A stretch of 6,579 bases of DNA from an uncultured Eubacteriales bacterium (GCA_934525065.1 CAKSYX010000050.1:1-6579), one strand, 5' to 3'. Positions 1 to 5,928 are shown, counted from the stretch's first letter. The notes: a model not told the origin generated them from the letters alone. Made by a program: numbers and translations.

Positions 1-881
1 TCACGGATCATGTGACAAACTCTGAGGTTGGCTCCGCCGTGCCTAATGCCTTTAAGCGAGCCGATCGCCGCCGAATATGCGGAATAGGTATCCGTTCCGG
101 CCGAAGAAAGAACCCGACAGGTAAAGGTAGAGTTATTGCCGCCGCCGTGCTCTGCATGGAGCATAAGGCAAATGTCAAGAAGCTTTGCTTCGGCATCGGT
201 GTATTTTCTGTCAGAACGCAAAGAACGAAGTATAGTTTCCGCAGTTGAAAGGTTATGCTTTTCGGGGTGAAAATAAAGGCTCTTTCCGTAATATTTAAGC
301 CTTTTGACCTGATATGCATAGCAAACAATCAAGGGAAGCTGAGCGATAAGCTGGACGCTCTGACGCAAAACATTTTCAGGCATACGGTTTTCAGGATCCT
401 CGTCAAACGAATATAGAATGAGAATGCAGCGCGCCAGATTGTTCATAATGTCTACCGATGAGTTTTTCATCATGACATCTTCAATAAAGGTTTCCGGAAG
501 CTCGCGGCAAACATCCAAAGCATTTTTGAAAAACTGAAGCTGTTCCTTTGTCGGAAGAGAGCCGAAGAGAAGAAGGTAGGCAACCTCTTCAAAGCCAAAG
601 CGGTTTTCCTTTTCGCAAGCTTCAACAATGTGATTAATATTGACGCCTCTATATTTCAATACGCCTTTCTTCGGAACGCGTTCACCGTCATCGATATAAT
701 AACCTTCAACGCAGCAGATTTTCGTAAGCCCGGCCATAACGCCGGTTCCATCGGGATTTCTGAGACCTCTTTTAACACCGTACTTCCAAAAGTCATCGGG
801 GTTGATCTGACTTTTACGTTCAATTTTTTCGCAGATTTTTTCAAGTACATCGGGTGATATAGGGTTAATTTTTTCGTGCAT
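1..881 (-). CDS. gltA: Citrate synthase, clostridial type; C-terminus beyond the window edge
   Basis: Condenses acetyl-CoA with oxaloacetate to citrate, the entry step of the oxidative TCA branch, which in anaerobes often feeds glutamate synthesis; cytosolic. I translated an open frame of 293 codons from the ATG at 881 with no stop before the window edge. Two family signatures are clear: LHAEHGGGNNSTF at residues 241-253 and IRHGGAN at 279-285. H245 or H242, together with H281, match the two catalytic histidines of the family; the catalytic aspartate would lie beyond the edge. The N-terminal part has the usual YRGV (77-80) and EEVAYLLLFGSLP (98-110) segments. The HAEHGGGNNSTF form is that of Firmicutes enzymes of about 430-460 residues, so roughly 140-165 residues are missing. 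The start is supported by a GGGGGG ribosome site at 888-893, six bases upstream, and by the promoter at 922-950. A 2-methylcitrate synthase cannot be fully excluded. The gene symbol is by family, not by proven orthology. Confidence 0.93.
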   Translation of the reverse strand, partial: MHEKINPISPDVLEKICEKIERKSQINPDDFWKYGVKRGLRNPDGTGVMAGLTKICCVEGYYIDDGERVPKKGVLKYRGVNINHIVEACEKENRFGFEEVAYLLLFGSLPTKEQLQFFKNALDVCRELPETFIEDVMMKNSSVDIMNNLARCILILYSFDEDPENRMPENVLRQSVQLIAQLPLIVCYAYQVKRLKYYGKSLYFHPEKHNLSTAETILRSLRSDRKYTDAEAKLLDICLMLHAEHGGGNNSTFTCRVLSSAGTDTYSAYSAAIGSLKGIRHGGANLRVCHMIR

Positions 882-921
882 TTTGTACCCCCCAAAAAAG
901 ATTATTTTGTAATTTCCTTTT

Positions 922-950
922 ATTTTATATCATAGTAATAACAAAGTCAA
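922..950 (-). promoter_or_regulatory. Sigma-A promoter of the citrate synthase gene
   Basis: On the minus strand, TTGACT (945-950) is followed after exactly 17 bases by TAAAAT (922-927). Transcription would start near 915 and leave a leader of about 34 bases before the ATG at 881. This is a prediction from consensus match and position only. Confidence 0.7.
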
Positions 951-964
951 GATAAATGTATCTT
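949..964. repeat. 16-bp inverted repeat beside the citrate synthase -35 box; possible operator
   Basis: AAGATA (949-954) and TATCTT (959-964) are perfect inverted half-sites with a 4-base centre. The repeat overlaps the -35 box (945-950) of the leftward promoter by two bases and lies 20 bases upstream of the rightward spoIID start. The position suits a regulator of one or both divergent genes. The half-sites are short and AT-rich, so chance is a real alternative. I saw no clear sigma-E-type promoter for spoIID in this gap. Confidence 0.3.
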
Positions 965-984
965 AAAAAAAGCGAGGTAAAAGA

Positions 985-1992
985 ATGAAGCTGTATATAA
1001 TTCTGACAATTTTTCTCACGCTCGGCTCTGCCCTTGTTCCCTTTTTTGCGTCTGTTGATCTGAGTGATTCAAAAAACAGGACAACCACACATATTCAAGC
1101 ACAAGTGACCGATGACACCGAAAGCGAAACCGCAACGAAGCCCTCCGAGTCTGTTGCATCAATTAAGGTGTTGAGAACAGGCTCCGGAAAAATCATTGAG
1201 AAGGAAATTTTTGACTACGTAAAAGGTTCAGTTGCAGCCGAAATGCCGCCGACATATGAAAGAGAAGCTCTCAAGGCACAAGCCGTCGCCTGTTATACAT
1301 ATGCGCTGTGGCTCAAGAACAATTCAAATTCATCAGCCCTCGGCGGAGCCGATGTTTCGGACAGCCCTGCAAATTATCAGGGATTCCTTGATGACGACGA
1401 ACTTCAGGATAAATGGGGAGAAAAATATGATGAATATATGAGTGCTGTCACCGATGCCGTAAACGCAGTTGCCGGAGAATTTCTTCAGTATAACAGTGAG
1501 CCGATAATGGCCTGCTACCACGCAATTTCAACAGGCAAAACTGAAAGCGCAAAAAACGCATGGGGAACGGATGTGCCGTATCTGCAAAGTGTACGAGCTG
1601 ACGGCGACATTCTTTCTCCGGACATTGATTCGTCCGTCGAAATCACCGATGAGCAGTTTAAAAAGTGTATGGAAAATCTTGAGGGAGCCGACCTTTCAAA
1701 AAACAGAAAAAAATGGGTCGGAAATTGCAAAACAACAAAAAGCGGCTATGTAACAATAATTAAAATAGGCGGAAAGGACTTCTCCGGTTCTGATGTCAGA
1801 AGTGCTTTCGCACTCAAAAGCCCCGCTTTCACAGTGAAGAAGACAGACAAGGGCTTTCATTTTAACGTCAGAGGATACGGTCATCTCGTCGGAATGAGCC
1901 AATACTCCGCTGACTACATGGCAAGGCAGGGCTCCGGATACAAAGATATTCTGCTGCACTTTTTTAAAGGCGCAAAGCTTGTTAAACCGTAA
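985..1992 (+). CDS. spoIID: SpoIID/LytB-domain sporulation protein (peptidoglycan lytic transglycosylase)
   Basis: SpoIID proteins cut peptidoglycan glycan strands and, with SpoIIM and SpoIIP, drive engulfment of the forespore in endospore formers. The 335 residues begin with a hydrophobic N-terminal segment (about 3-23) after MK, read as a membrane anchor or signal, then a Ser/Thr/Glu-rich linker to about residue 57. The SpoIID domain follows: VAAEMPPTYEREALKAQAV at 83-101 carries the glutamate (E86) equivalent to the catalytic Glu of the family. ACYHAISTGKTESA (176-189) contains C177 and H179 in the region that binds zinc in clostridial SpoIID. The C-terminal VRSAFALKSPAF (271-282) and RGYGHLVGMSQYSA (296-309) motifs are hallmark family sequence. 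Length is normal for SpoIID. The start ATG has GAGG at 974-977, seven bases upstream. The gene stands alone, divergent from citrate synthase. A LytB-like amidase enhancer is the alternative, but the conserved Glu favours SpoIID. Expression is expected during sporulation, from family knowledge. Confidence 0.9.
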   Translation: MKLYIILTIFLTLGSALVPFFASVDLSDSKNRTTTHIQAQVTDDTESETATKPSESVASIKVLRTGSGKIIEKEIFDYVKGSVAAEMPPTYEREALKAQAVACYTYALWLKNNSNSSALGGADVSDSPANYQGFLDDDELQDKWGEKYDEYMSAVTDAVNAVAGEFLQYNSEPIMACYHAISTGKTESAKNAWGTDVPYLQSVRADGDILSPDIDSSVEITDEQFKKCMENLEGADLSKNRKKWVGNCKTTKSGYVTIIKIGGKDFSGSDVRSAFALKSPAFTVKKTDKGFHFNVRGYGHLVGMSQYSADYMARQGSGYKDILLHFFKGAKLVKP

Positions 1993-1995
1993 GAA

Positions 1996-2033
1996 AACAC
2001 CGCCGAATCCTCAGTTCGACATTCGGCGGTGTT
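1996..2033. terminator. Bidirectional terminator between spoIID and the ABC operon
   Basis: AACACCGCCGAAT (1996-2008) pairs perfectly with 2021-2033: a 13-bp GC-rich stem with a 12-base loop. It begins 4 bases after the spoIID stop and ends 27 bases before the last base of the convergent ATPase gene. The leftward strand has the better U-tract (TTTTCTTA); the rightward strand has only an interrupted one. Confidence 0.85.
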
Positions 2034-2060
2034 GATTTCCTTGTCTTCAATAAACCCTGC

Positions 2061-2618
2061 TCACAGTTCAACGGTTCGAGTTGAAAAAAGTTCAATTTCT
2101 TTTGGATCGTGACTTGTAAAGATTATCAGCCTTTTTGAGAAATGCCCGATAAGCATACTGATAATTCTTTTTCTGAGTTTTTCGTCAAGTCCCTTGAACG
2201 CTTCGTCAAGAATCAGAACGTCCGGTTCGCAGGAGACGGCTCTCGCAAGTGCAACACGGCGGCGCATTCCTCCGGAAAGCTGCGACGGATATTTGTCAAG
2301 GCTTTCTTCGAGCCCGAAGGCCACAAGCCAGAGTATAGCTGCCTTTTCGTCCGAAACAAGCTGAACGTTCTCTTTTGCTGTCATCCATGAAAGCAGTCTG
2401 TCCTCCTGAAAAGCAACGCCAATTTTTGAAGGGGCGACGAGTGTAACAGTGCCGCTTTCAGGCTTTTCGAGCGAACAAATAAGTCGCAAAAGCGTGGTTT
2501 TCCCTTTGCCCGACTCACCTTTTATGCAGACGCGCTCACCGTCTTCAAACCGATCCGAAAAATTTTTTATGACCTCATTTTCACCGTATGAAAAACAGAG
2601 ATTTTTACATTCGATCAT
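2061..2618 (-). CDS. ABC transporter ATP-binding protein, NitT/TauT type, short form
   Basis: Energises an importer by ATP hydrolysis at the inner face of the membrane. All core motifs of an ABC ATPase are present in 185 residues: Walker A GESGKGKTT (34-42), Q-loop FQEDRLLSW (70-78, typical of SsuB/TauB/NrtD proteins), signature LSGGMRRR (114-121), Walker B VLILDE (134-139), D-loop GLDE (143-146) and switch histidine H170 in TSHDPKE. Family members are usually 240-260 residues. Here the chain ends 15 residues after the H-loop, so the usual C-terminal extension is absent. I prefer the ATG at 2618 to the TTG three bases upstream because AGGAGG lies seven bases before the ATG and only four before the TTG. 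The ATG shares one base with the permease stop (TGATG), indicating translational coupling. Last gene of the operon, followed by the terminator at 1996-2033. The imported substrate is not determined. Confidence 0.93.
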   Translation of the reverse strand: MIECKNLCFSYGENEVIKNFSDRFEDGERVCIKGESGKGKTTLLRLICSLEKPESGTVTLVAPSKIGVAFQEDRLLSWMTAKENVQLVSDEKAAILWLVAFGLEESLDKYPSQLSGGMRRRVALARAVSCEPDVLILDEAFKGLDEKLRKRIISMLIGHFSKRLIIFTSHDPKEIELFSTRTVEL

Positions 2619-3385
2619 CAATTACCCTCCTTCTTGATTTTTCCGAGAAGGAACGCAATAAAACGCTCAAGAATTACACTCAGAACAATAACAACAAGCG
2701 TCCATGCAAACAGGTCAACAGTTTCAATGTTTATCTTTGAACGATAAAGATTATACCCGACCGAGGTACGCGGCATTGCAATGACCTCGGCAGCAACGCC
2801 CGCCTTCCATGCAAGACCGATAGCCGTTGTGCAGGCCGCAGCAAAGTACGGCAAAACAGAATGAACATATATGTTTTTAAAAATGCTGCTTTTGCTGAGC
2901 GAGTAGACTTTTGCCATTTCGAGCAAATTCTTGTCTGTGTTAGCTATCGCTTCACTTACGTTAGCCCAAACAATCGGGAAAACAATCAAAAATGTTATAA
3001 AAATCGGAACGCCGTCTTTCTTGATCCAGACAAGCGCCAAAATAATAAACGAAGCAACAGGAGTCGCTTTGACAAGGCTGATTAACGGATAGAACAACGC
3101 TTTCAAAAAAGCAAATGCAGAAGTGATTACAGCAAACAAAGTTCCAAGCATTACTCCGGCGATATATCCGGTGCTTATCCTCAGGAACGTCATGCCTATG
3201 CTTTTCCAAAAGTATTCATCACAAATAAGTTTAGCCAGTCTCATTATTACCTGCGCCGGAGAGACAACCAATATTTCCTTTCCGATGAGCATAAACGCAC
3301 CTTGCCATACCCCTGCCCAAAACAGGAGTACGGCAAGAAAAACAAGAAACTTTTTCGGTTTTGAAATCGGTTTCTTATGCAACAT
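2618..3385 (-). CDS. ABC transporter permease, NitT/TauT (SsuC/TauC) family
   Basis: Membrane channel subunit of the importer, predicted to form a homodimer that docks two copies of the ATPase. The 255 residues have about six hydrophobic segments (approximately 12-33, 67-88, 100-120, 126-147, 180-203 and 225-248), the usual topology and length for this family. The cytoplasmic coupling (EAA-type) loop is NLLEMAKVYSLSKSSIFKNI (153-172) followed by VLPY, with the conserved proline at 179. The usual glycine of the EAA motif appears to be serine (S162). ATPVASFI (107-114) and the GLAWKAGVAAEVIA stretch (190-203) are typical of SsuC/TauC/NrtB proteins. The start lies inside the upstream gene (11-base overlap) and has no convincing Shine-Dalgarno sequence, so initiation probably depends on translation of the substrate-binding protein. 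The downstream stop overlaps the ATPase start. Confidence 0.93.
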   Translation of the reverse strand: MLHKKPISKPKKFLVFLAVLLFWAGVWQGAFMLIGKEILVVSPAQVIMRLAKLICDEYFWKSIGMTFLRISTGYIAGVMLGTLFAVITSAFAFLKALFYPLISLVKATPVASFIILALVWIKKDGVPIFITFLIVFPIVWANVSEAIANTDKNLLEMAKVYSLSKSSIFKNIYVHSVLPYFAAACTTAIGLAWKAGVAAEVIAMPRTSVGYNLYRSKINIETVDLFAWTLVVIVLSVILERFIAFLLGKIKKEGN

Positions 3386-4421
3386 AGTAAAGTTTGCTTG
3401 CAGGCATTTCTCCGCCTACCGACTTCGGGTCGGCATCAAAGTACACCTTAAAGTTTGCGTCAGCGATTGTTTGCATTTCTTTTCCGTCGATGAAAACAAT
3501 GTTGCAACGCGAGATGACGCCCTGCGCCTTTTCGGTCTTTGCTGCGGCGGCTTTCTTTTCAGAAAGGCTTGAATCAACCGCAAAGATCGCGCCGTCAACA
3601 ATACCCTTCGCAACAAGCTTGTCGCTGCCGGTTGAAGGATCAAGGTTAAGGCTTTCAACGCTCTTTTTGTTGTCTGCGATGAACTGCTTCACGCCATCGG
3701 GATTCTTTTCAATAAACTTATTTCTTGCAATTACGCAGCCCATAGCAAGATCTGTGTCGGGATTAACCTTTTTCCATTCATCGGTAAGGCTGACAGCAGT
3801 CTTTACCTTGTCACTTTTTGAGGTTGCAACGGAAACAAACGGCTCGGGAAGAACTGCGACCTGAACATCGCCGGAAATGAGCTTCGCTGCGAGTTCGCTG
3901 TGCTCGGAAAGATATTCGACTTTTACATCGTTTTCAAGAGAGTTCGCCTTGAGAAGATGGTTAATAATATATTCGGGAGTTGCGCCCCGACCGGTTGAAT
4001 AAACTGTCTTACCCTTGAGGTCAGCGAGAGTTGAAATTTCAACTCCGTTGGTAACAACGTACAGAACGCCGAGAGTGTTGATGCCGAGCATTCTTATAGC
4101 GCCGTTAGTCTTCTTATAAAGGTTTGCGGCTAGGTTGAGCGGACAAGCGGCAATGTCAACTTCTCCGCTTGAAATGAGGGAAACAACTTCCGTTGGATCT
4201 GAAATCAGCTTAACCTCATAGTTGGAATTGTCCATGAGGTCAACCATGCCCATACCTGTCGGCCCCTTGATTGCGGCAACCTTGATTTTTTCGCCGCTGT
4301 AAGCAGTTGTTGAATCTGTGGGAGTTGTTGTCTGTTCATCCGATGAGCCTGTGCAGGCGGCAAATGCAAACAGCATCACAGCGGCAAGCACAAGTGCAAG
4401 AATTTTTTTTACGTTTTTCAT
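3375..4421 (-). CDS. Substrate-binding lipoprotein of a NitT/TauT-type ABC importer
   Basis: Extracellular, lipid-anchored receptor that captures the substrate and hands it to the permease. The 348 residues start with a lipoprotein signal peptide: MKNVKK, a hydrophobic core to about 20, and FAAC with the lipidated cysteine at 23. A flexible Thr/Ser/Asp linker follows to about 43. The mature domain has the layout of NMT1/THI5-like and NitT/TauT binding proteins: IKVAAIKGPTGMG (46-58), SSGEVDIAACPLNLAANLY (84-102), DLKGKTVYSTGRGATPEYII (134-153) and a second-lobe DVQVAVLPEPFVSVA (185-199). Start ATG is supported by AGGTG at 4430-4434, eight bases upstream. The gene lies 58 bases downstream of the Crp/Fnr regulator and overlaps the permease by 11 bases. 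Proteins of this class bind sulfonates, nitrate, bicarbonate, pyrimidines or other small molecules. No motif here fixes the ligand, so I leave the substrate open. Confidence 0.92.
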   Translation of the reverse strand: MKNVKKILALVLAAVMLFAFAACTGSSDEQTTTPTDSTTAYSGEKIKVAAIKGPTGMGMVDLMDNSNYEVKLISDPTEVVSLISSGEVDIAACPLNLAANLYKKTNGAIRMLGINTLGVLYVVTNGVEISTLADLKGKTVYSTGRGATPEYIINHLLKANSLENDVKVEYLSEHSELAAKLISGDVQVAVLPEPFVSVATSKSDKVKTAVSLTDEWKKVNPDTDLAMGCVIARNKFIEKNPDGVKQFIADNKKSVESLNLDPSTGSDKLVAKGIVDGAIFAVDSSLSEKKAAAAKTEKAQGVISRCNIVFIDGKEMQTIADANFKVYFDADPKSVGGEMPASKLYYVA

Positions 4422-4448
4422 AAATAAAACACCTTTCTTTGTAAATTC

Positions 4449-4474
4449 GTTTTTCCCCTTTAAAAAGGAAAAAC
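4449..4474. repeat. AT-rich inverted repeat between regulator and binding-protein genes
   Basis: GTTTTTCC (4449-4456) and GGAAAAAC (4467-4474) are perfect inverted arms around a 10-base centre; an alternative inner pairing CCTTT/AAAGG is possible. It sits 28 bases upstream of the lipoprotein start and 5 bases downstream of the regulator stop. No U-tract follows on the minus strand, so a standard terminator is unlikely. It could be an operator, an RNA processing or stability element, or nothing. No separate promoter for the ABC genes was visible in this gap. Confidence 0.35.
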
Positions 4475-4479
4475 AATAA

Positions 4480-5151
4480 TTACTGAATAAAGCTTTTTAA
4501 TGCTTCCTTATCAATGAGGCGGATATACTTTCCGTCTCGCTGAACTGCATTGCCTAGCTCAAGAGCATCAAAAGCGCGATAAAGAGAAGCACGGCCTATG
4601 TCGAGCGACACAGCAAGCTGACTCATTGAGCGGTCAAGCTCATAGGTTTTATAGTCTGCAAAGCATGAAAGCAAATAATTTGCCAGCCTGCTTTCGGCTG
4701 TTCCTCCGGTAAAATTAACTATTCTTTTATTGAGAAAAAGTATTCTGTCTGACAAATAACGTATGTAACTGACTGAAAACGTTGAATCAAGCTGCATAAG
4801 TTTGACAACTACGCTTTTATCAATATAGAAAACGCGGGTGTCCTTTGTTGCAACGATTTCATTAACAAAATGATCCTGCCCCGAAAACAGCGCAGCACAG
4901 CCAAAAAGTGAACCATCAGTAAGTTTGCTGATAATTACGCCGTTTTCGCTTTTAAACACCTTTGCGCCACCTCGGACAACATATCCGATTGCAAATCGGA
5001 AATTTTCGCAAGAGTAGATGGTTTCTCCCCTCTTGTAATCAACCAAAAAAGTTTCATCGCATGAAAGAGTGTTTTTTAAAAGTTCCGGAGCGAGCGATGA
5101 AAAAAGGTCAAGCTTCAAAAGCTTTTCAACAAGTTTATCACTTACCGTCAT
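4480..5151 (-). CDS. Crp/Fnr-family transcriptional regulator
   Basis: Cytosolic DNA-binding regulator, probably controlling the ABC importer that follows it. The 223 residues show an N-terminal cyclic-nucleotide-binding-like beta-barrel (about 16-125, with DGSLFGCAALF at 79-89), a long dimerisation helix (about 126-147) and a C-terminal Crp-type helix-turn-helix around 175-198 (SMSQLAVSLDIGRASLYRAF). The barrel lacks the GE...RS pattern that holds cAMP phosphate in CRP, and there is no N-terminal cysteine cluster as in FNR (only scattered C31, C48, C85, C163). The effector is therefore probably neither cAMP nor an FNR-type iron-sulfur cluster. The start ATG has AAGGAG nine bases upstream. 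The gene is first in the operon, behind a perfect-consensus promoter, with the importer genes starting 58 bases after its stop. Self-regulation is a reasonable inference from this layout. Confidence 0.9.
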   Translation of the reverse strand: MTVSDKLVEKLLKLDLFSSLAPELLKNTLSCDETFLVDYKRGETIYSCENFRFAIGYVVRGGAKVFKSENGVIISKLTDGSLFGCAALFSGQDHFVNEIVATKDTRVFYIDKSVVVKLMQLDSTFSVSYIRYLSDRILFLNKRIVNFTGGTAESRLANYLLSCFADYKTYELDRSMSQLAVSLDIGRASLYRAFDALELGNAVQRDGKYIRLIDKEALKSFIQ

Positions 5152-5181
5152 CTTATGTCACTCCTTATAATCTGTCTCATT

Positions 5182-5191
5182 TGATACATCA
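5182..5191. promoter_or_regulatory. Small palindrome over the predicted start of the regulator transcript
   Basis: TGAT-AC-ATCA (5182-5191) lies across the predicted +1 (about 5190) of the promoter at 5197-5225. The half-sites match the FNR/CRP-like TGAT/ATCA core, but the centre has 2 bases instead of the 4 of a classical FNR box. On the minus strand a GTGAT element also occurs just upstream, overlapping the spacer and the -10 box. A role as autoregulatory operator is inferred from position only. Confidence 0.35.
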
Positions 5192-5196
5192 CGCAC

Positions 5197-5225
5197 ATTA
5201 TATCACCATCGAGAGCTTATGTCAA
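5197..5225 (-). promoter_or_regulatory. Perfect-consensus sigma-A promoter of the crp-ABC operon
   Basis: On the minus strand, TTGACA (5220-5225), a 17-base spacer and TATAAT (5197-5202) match the sigma-A consensus at all twelve positions. The start would be near 5190, about 40 bases upstream of the regulator ATG at 5151. Such a strong core promoter usually implies that control comes from repression or downstream steps. Confidence 0.85.
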
Positions 5226-5273
5226 GTGAATTGAATACATTTGCCGATAAACCTAATGTGCACGGTAGTGTAA

Positions 5274-5289
5274 TTTGGAACATTCCAAA
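5274..5289. repeat. Palindrome TTTGGAA-CA-TTCCAAA
   Basis: Perfect 7-bp half-sites with a 2-base centre, about 50 bases upstream of the regulator's -35 box and immediately beyond the hairpin at 5296-5345. The tight centre does not suit an RNA hairpin but does suit a dimeric DNA-binding protein. No specific regulator can be named. Confidence 0.4.
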
Positions 5290-5295
5290 AAGAAA

Positions 5296-5345
5296 CGAAG
5301 CCACAGTGCTTGCAGAAAAAAATCAACAAGCATACCGTGGCTTCG
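5296..5345 (-). terminator. Large leftward hairpin, probable terminator
   Basis: CGAAGCCAC (5296-5304) pairs with GTGGCTTCG (5337-5345), and TGCTTG (5307-5312) pairs with CAAGCA (5327-5332) across a small internal loop, leaving a 14-base apical loop. On the minus strand the stem is followed by TTTCTTTTTGG, a terminator-like U-rich tail; the plus strand has none. It would end transcription coming from the 59-residue protein gene on the right and insulate the regulator promoter. Confidence 0.65.
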
Positions 5346-5533
5346 AAACCGGGGTGTGAGGCCGAACATCCAAAGTAAATCGACCTATACATATATAGTT
5401 GCAAAAAAGCGAAAATTGTTACGCAAAATAGCACTATTTTAATTTTTATTAATATTTATGACTTGCTTTTTTACCCTTTTAACATTTGATCTGTCCATAC
5501 TTCGATCTTGTTGCGATCTAAGCTGAATGTCTT
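5346..5533. other. AT-rich non-coding stretch downstream of the 59-residue gene
   Basis: No convincing gene. It contains a second tight palindrome, AAAATAG-CA-CTATTTT (5425-5440), with the same 7-2-7 geometry and CA centre as the one at 5274-5289. The frame of the small gene continues past its stop for 20 more codons, to a TAA at 5471-5473. A 70-codon leftward frame (5222-5434) crosses the hairpin and runs into the -35 box of the regulator promoter, so I do not accept it. Confidence 0.4.
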
Positions 5534-5713
5534 TTACACATATTCAATTTTAATTTTCTTTCTTTTTGTTTTTAAGACTTTGAACAGAACATCATCAACT
5601 GCGTCTGTGTATCCGCCTTGTTCAATTAATCTGTTTTTTAGATTTATAAGGGAAGCAACAATTTCGTTTCTTTCTCTTGTACTTAAACATATATGGTATT
5701 TTTCTGCTTTCAT
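5534..5713 (-). CDS. Small conserved-looking hypothetical protein (59 aa), mobile-element type
   Basis: Function unknown. The protein begins MKAEKYHICLSTRERNEI, has a central SLINLKNRLIEQGGYTDAVD segment and ends in a basic tail (KTKRKKIKIEYV). The pattern of a short beta-like start, a helix with ERN and LKN, then GxYTDAVDDVL and a Lys-rich end resembles small proteins that I associate with integrative and conjugative elements and prophages of Firmicutes. That link is from memory and not verified. The ATG at 5713 is chosen because GAGGTGG lies five bases upstream; an in-frame GTG nine bases earlier overlaps that ribosome site. It has its own candidate promoter (5745-5773) and a terminator-like hairpin downstream (5296-5345). 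The short length and lone position leave some doubt, but start signal, promoter and protein-like composition agree. Confidence 0.72.
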   Translation of the reverse strand: MKAEKYHICLSTRERNEIVASLINLKNRLIEQGGYTDAVDDVLFKVLKTKRKKIKIEYV

Positions 5714-5744
5714 ACTATCCACCTCGCTGTTTCTATCTGATTTG

Positions 5745-5773
5745 ATGATATATTAAAGAGGGAATTTTATCAA
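5745..5773 (-). promoter_or_regulatory. Candidate promoter of the 59-residue protein gene
   Basis: On the minus strand, TTGATA (5768-5773), a 17-base spacer and TATCAT (5745-5750). The start would fall near 5738, about 25 bases before the ATG at 5713. The -10 box is imperfect. Confidence 0.5.
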
Positions 5774-5783
5774 ATGTGTAAAA

Positions 5784-5815
5784 AAGGCTTCTGCCCAAAA
5801 CAGGGCAAAAGCCTT
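5784..5815 (-). terminator. Strong leftward rho-independent terminator
   Basis: The arms 5784-5796 and 5803-5815 form a 13-position stem with a single C-A mismatch (5791/5808) and a 6-base loop. On the minus strand the stem runs into TTTTTT. It stops leftward transcription from the dUTPase/repeat side just before the small gene's own promoter. Confidence 0.85.
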
Positions 5816-5833
5816 AAAAATCATGCGATTTTT
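5816..5833. repeat. AT-rich hairpin abutting the terminator
   Basis: AAAAATC (5816-5822) and GATTTTT (5827-5833) are perfect arms around ATGC. It directly adjoins the terminator at 5784-5815 and may be an accessory pause hairpin or a relic. No function is assigned. Confidence 0.4.
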
Positions 5834-5872
5834 AGGTTTAGTTGCAAGCCAATGGGGACTATTTCATCTGCC

Positions 5873-5928
5873 CAAAAACACGTTTTTGAAAAAAGTGTTG
5901 CAAAAACGGTTGTTCAAAAAGTGCCAAG
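5873..5928. repeat. Four A-tract direct repeats at about 14-bp spacing; recombinase-arm-like
   Basis: Degenerate units on the plus strand: CAAAAACACG (5873), GAAAAAAGTGTTG (5888), CAAAAACGGTTGTT (5901) and CAAAAAGTGCCAAG (5915). They share an A5-A6 tract followed by a GTG/GGTTG-like element and begin 13-15 bases apart, near one helical turn plus. Spaced short direct repeats of this style occur as arm-type binding sites of tyrosine recombinases next to attachment sites, and also as iterons. No integrase or replication gene lies in the window, so either reading is inference. Confidence 0.4.

Noticed and set aside
8..328. 106-codon leftward frame, and other frames within 1-895
   Set aside because: They lie in other frames of the citrate synthase gene, whose full 293-codon reading frame carries clear family motifs.
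3394..3864. 156-codon rightward frame
   Set aside because: Antisense shadow of the substrate-binding protein gene, which has a signal peptide, ribosome site and family motifs.
4449..4474. Terminator between regulator and importer genes
   Set aside because: Stem is AT-rich and no U-tract follows on the minus strand; the short gap and lack of a promoter fit a single operon.
5182..5191. Classical FNR box
   Set aside because: Half-sites TGAT and ATCA are present but separated by 2 bases instead of 4, so it does not match the established site.
5222..5434. 70-codon leftward frame with a CxxC-like stretch
   Set aside because: It crosses the hairpin at 5296-5345 and its end overlaps the -35 box of the regulator promoter. 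No ribosome site, and the composition (many Phe/Cys/Tyr) looks like translated non-coding DNA.
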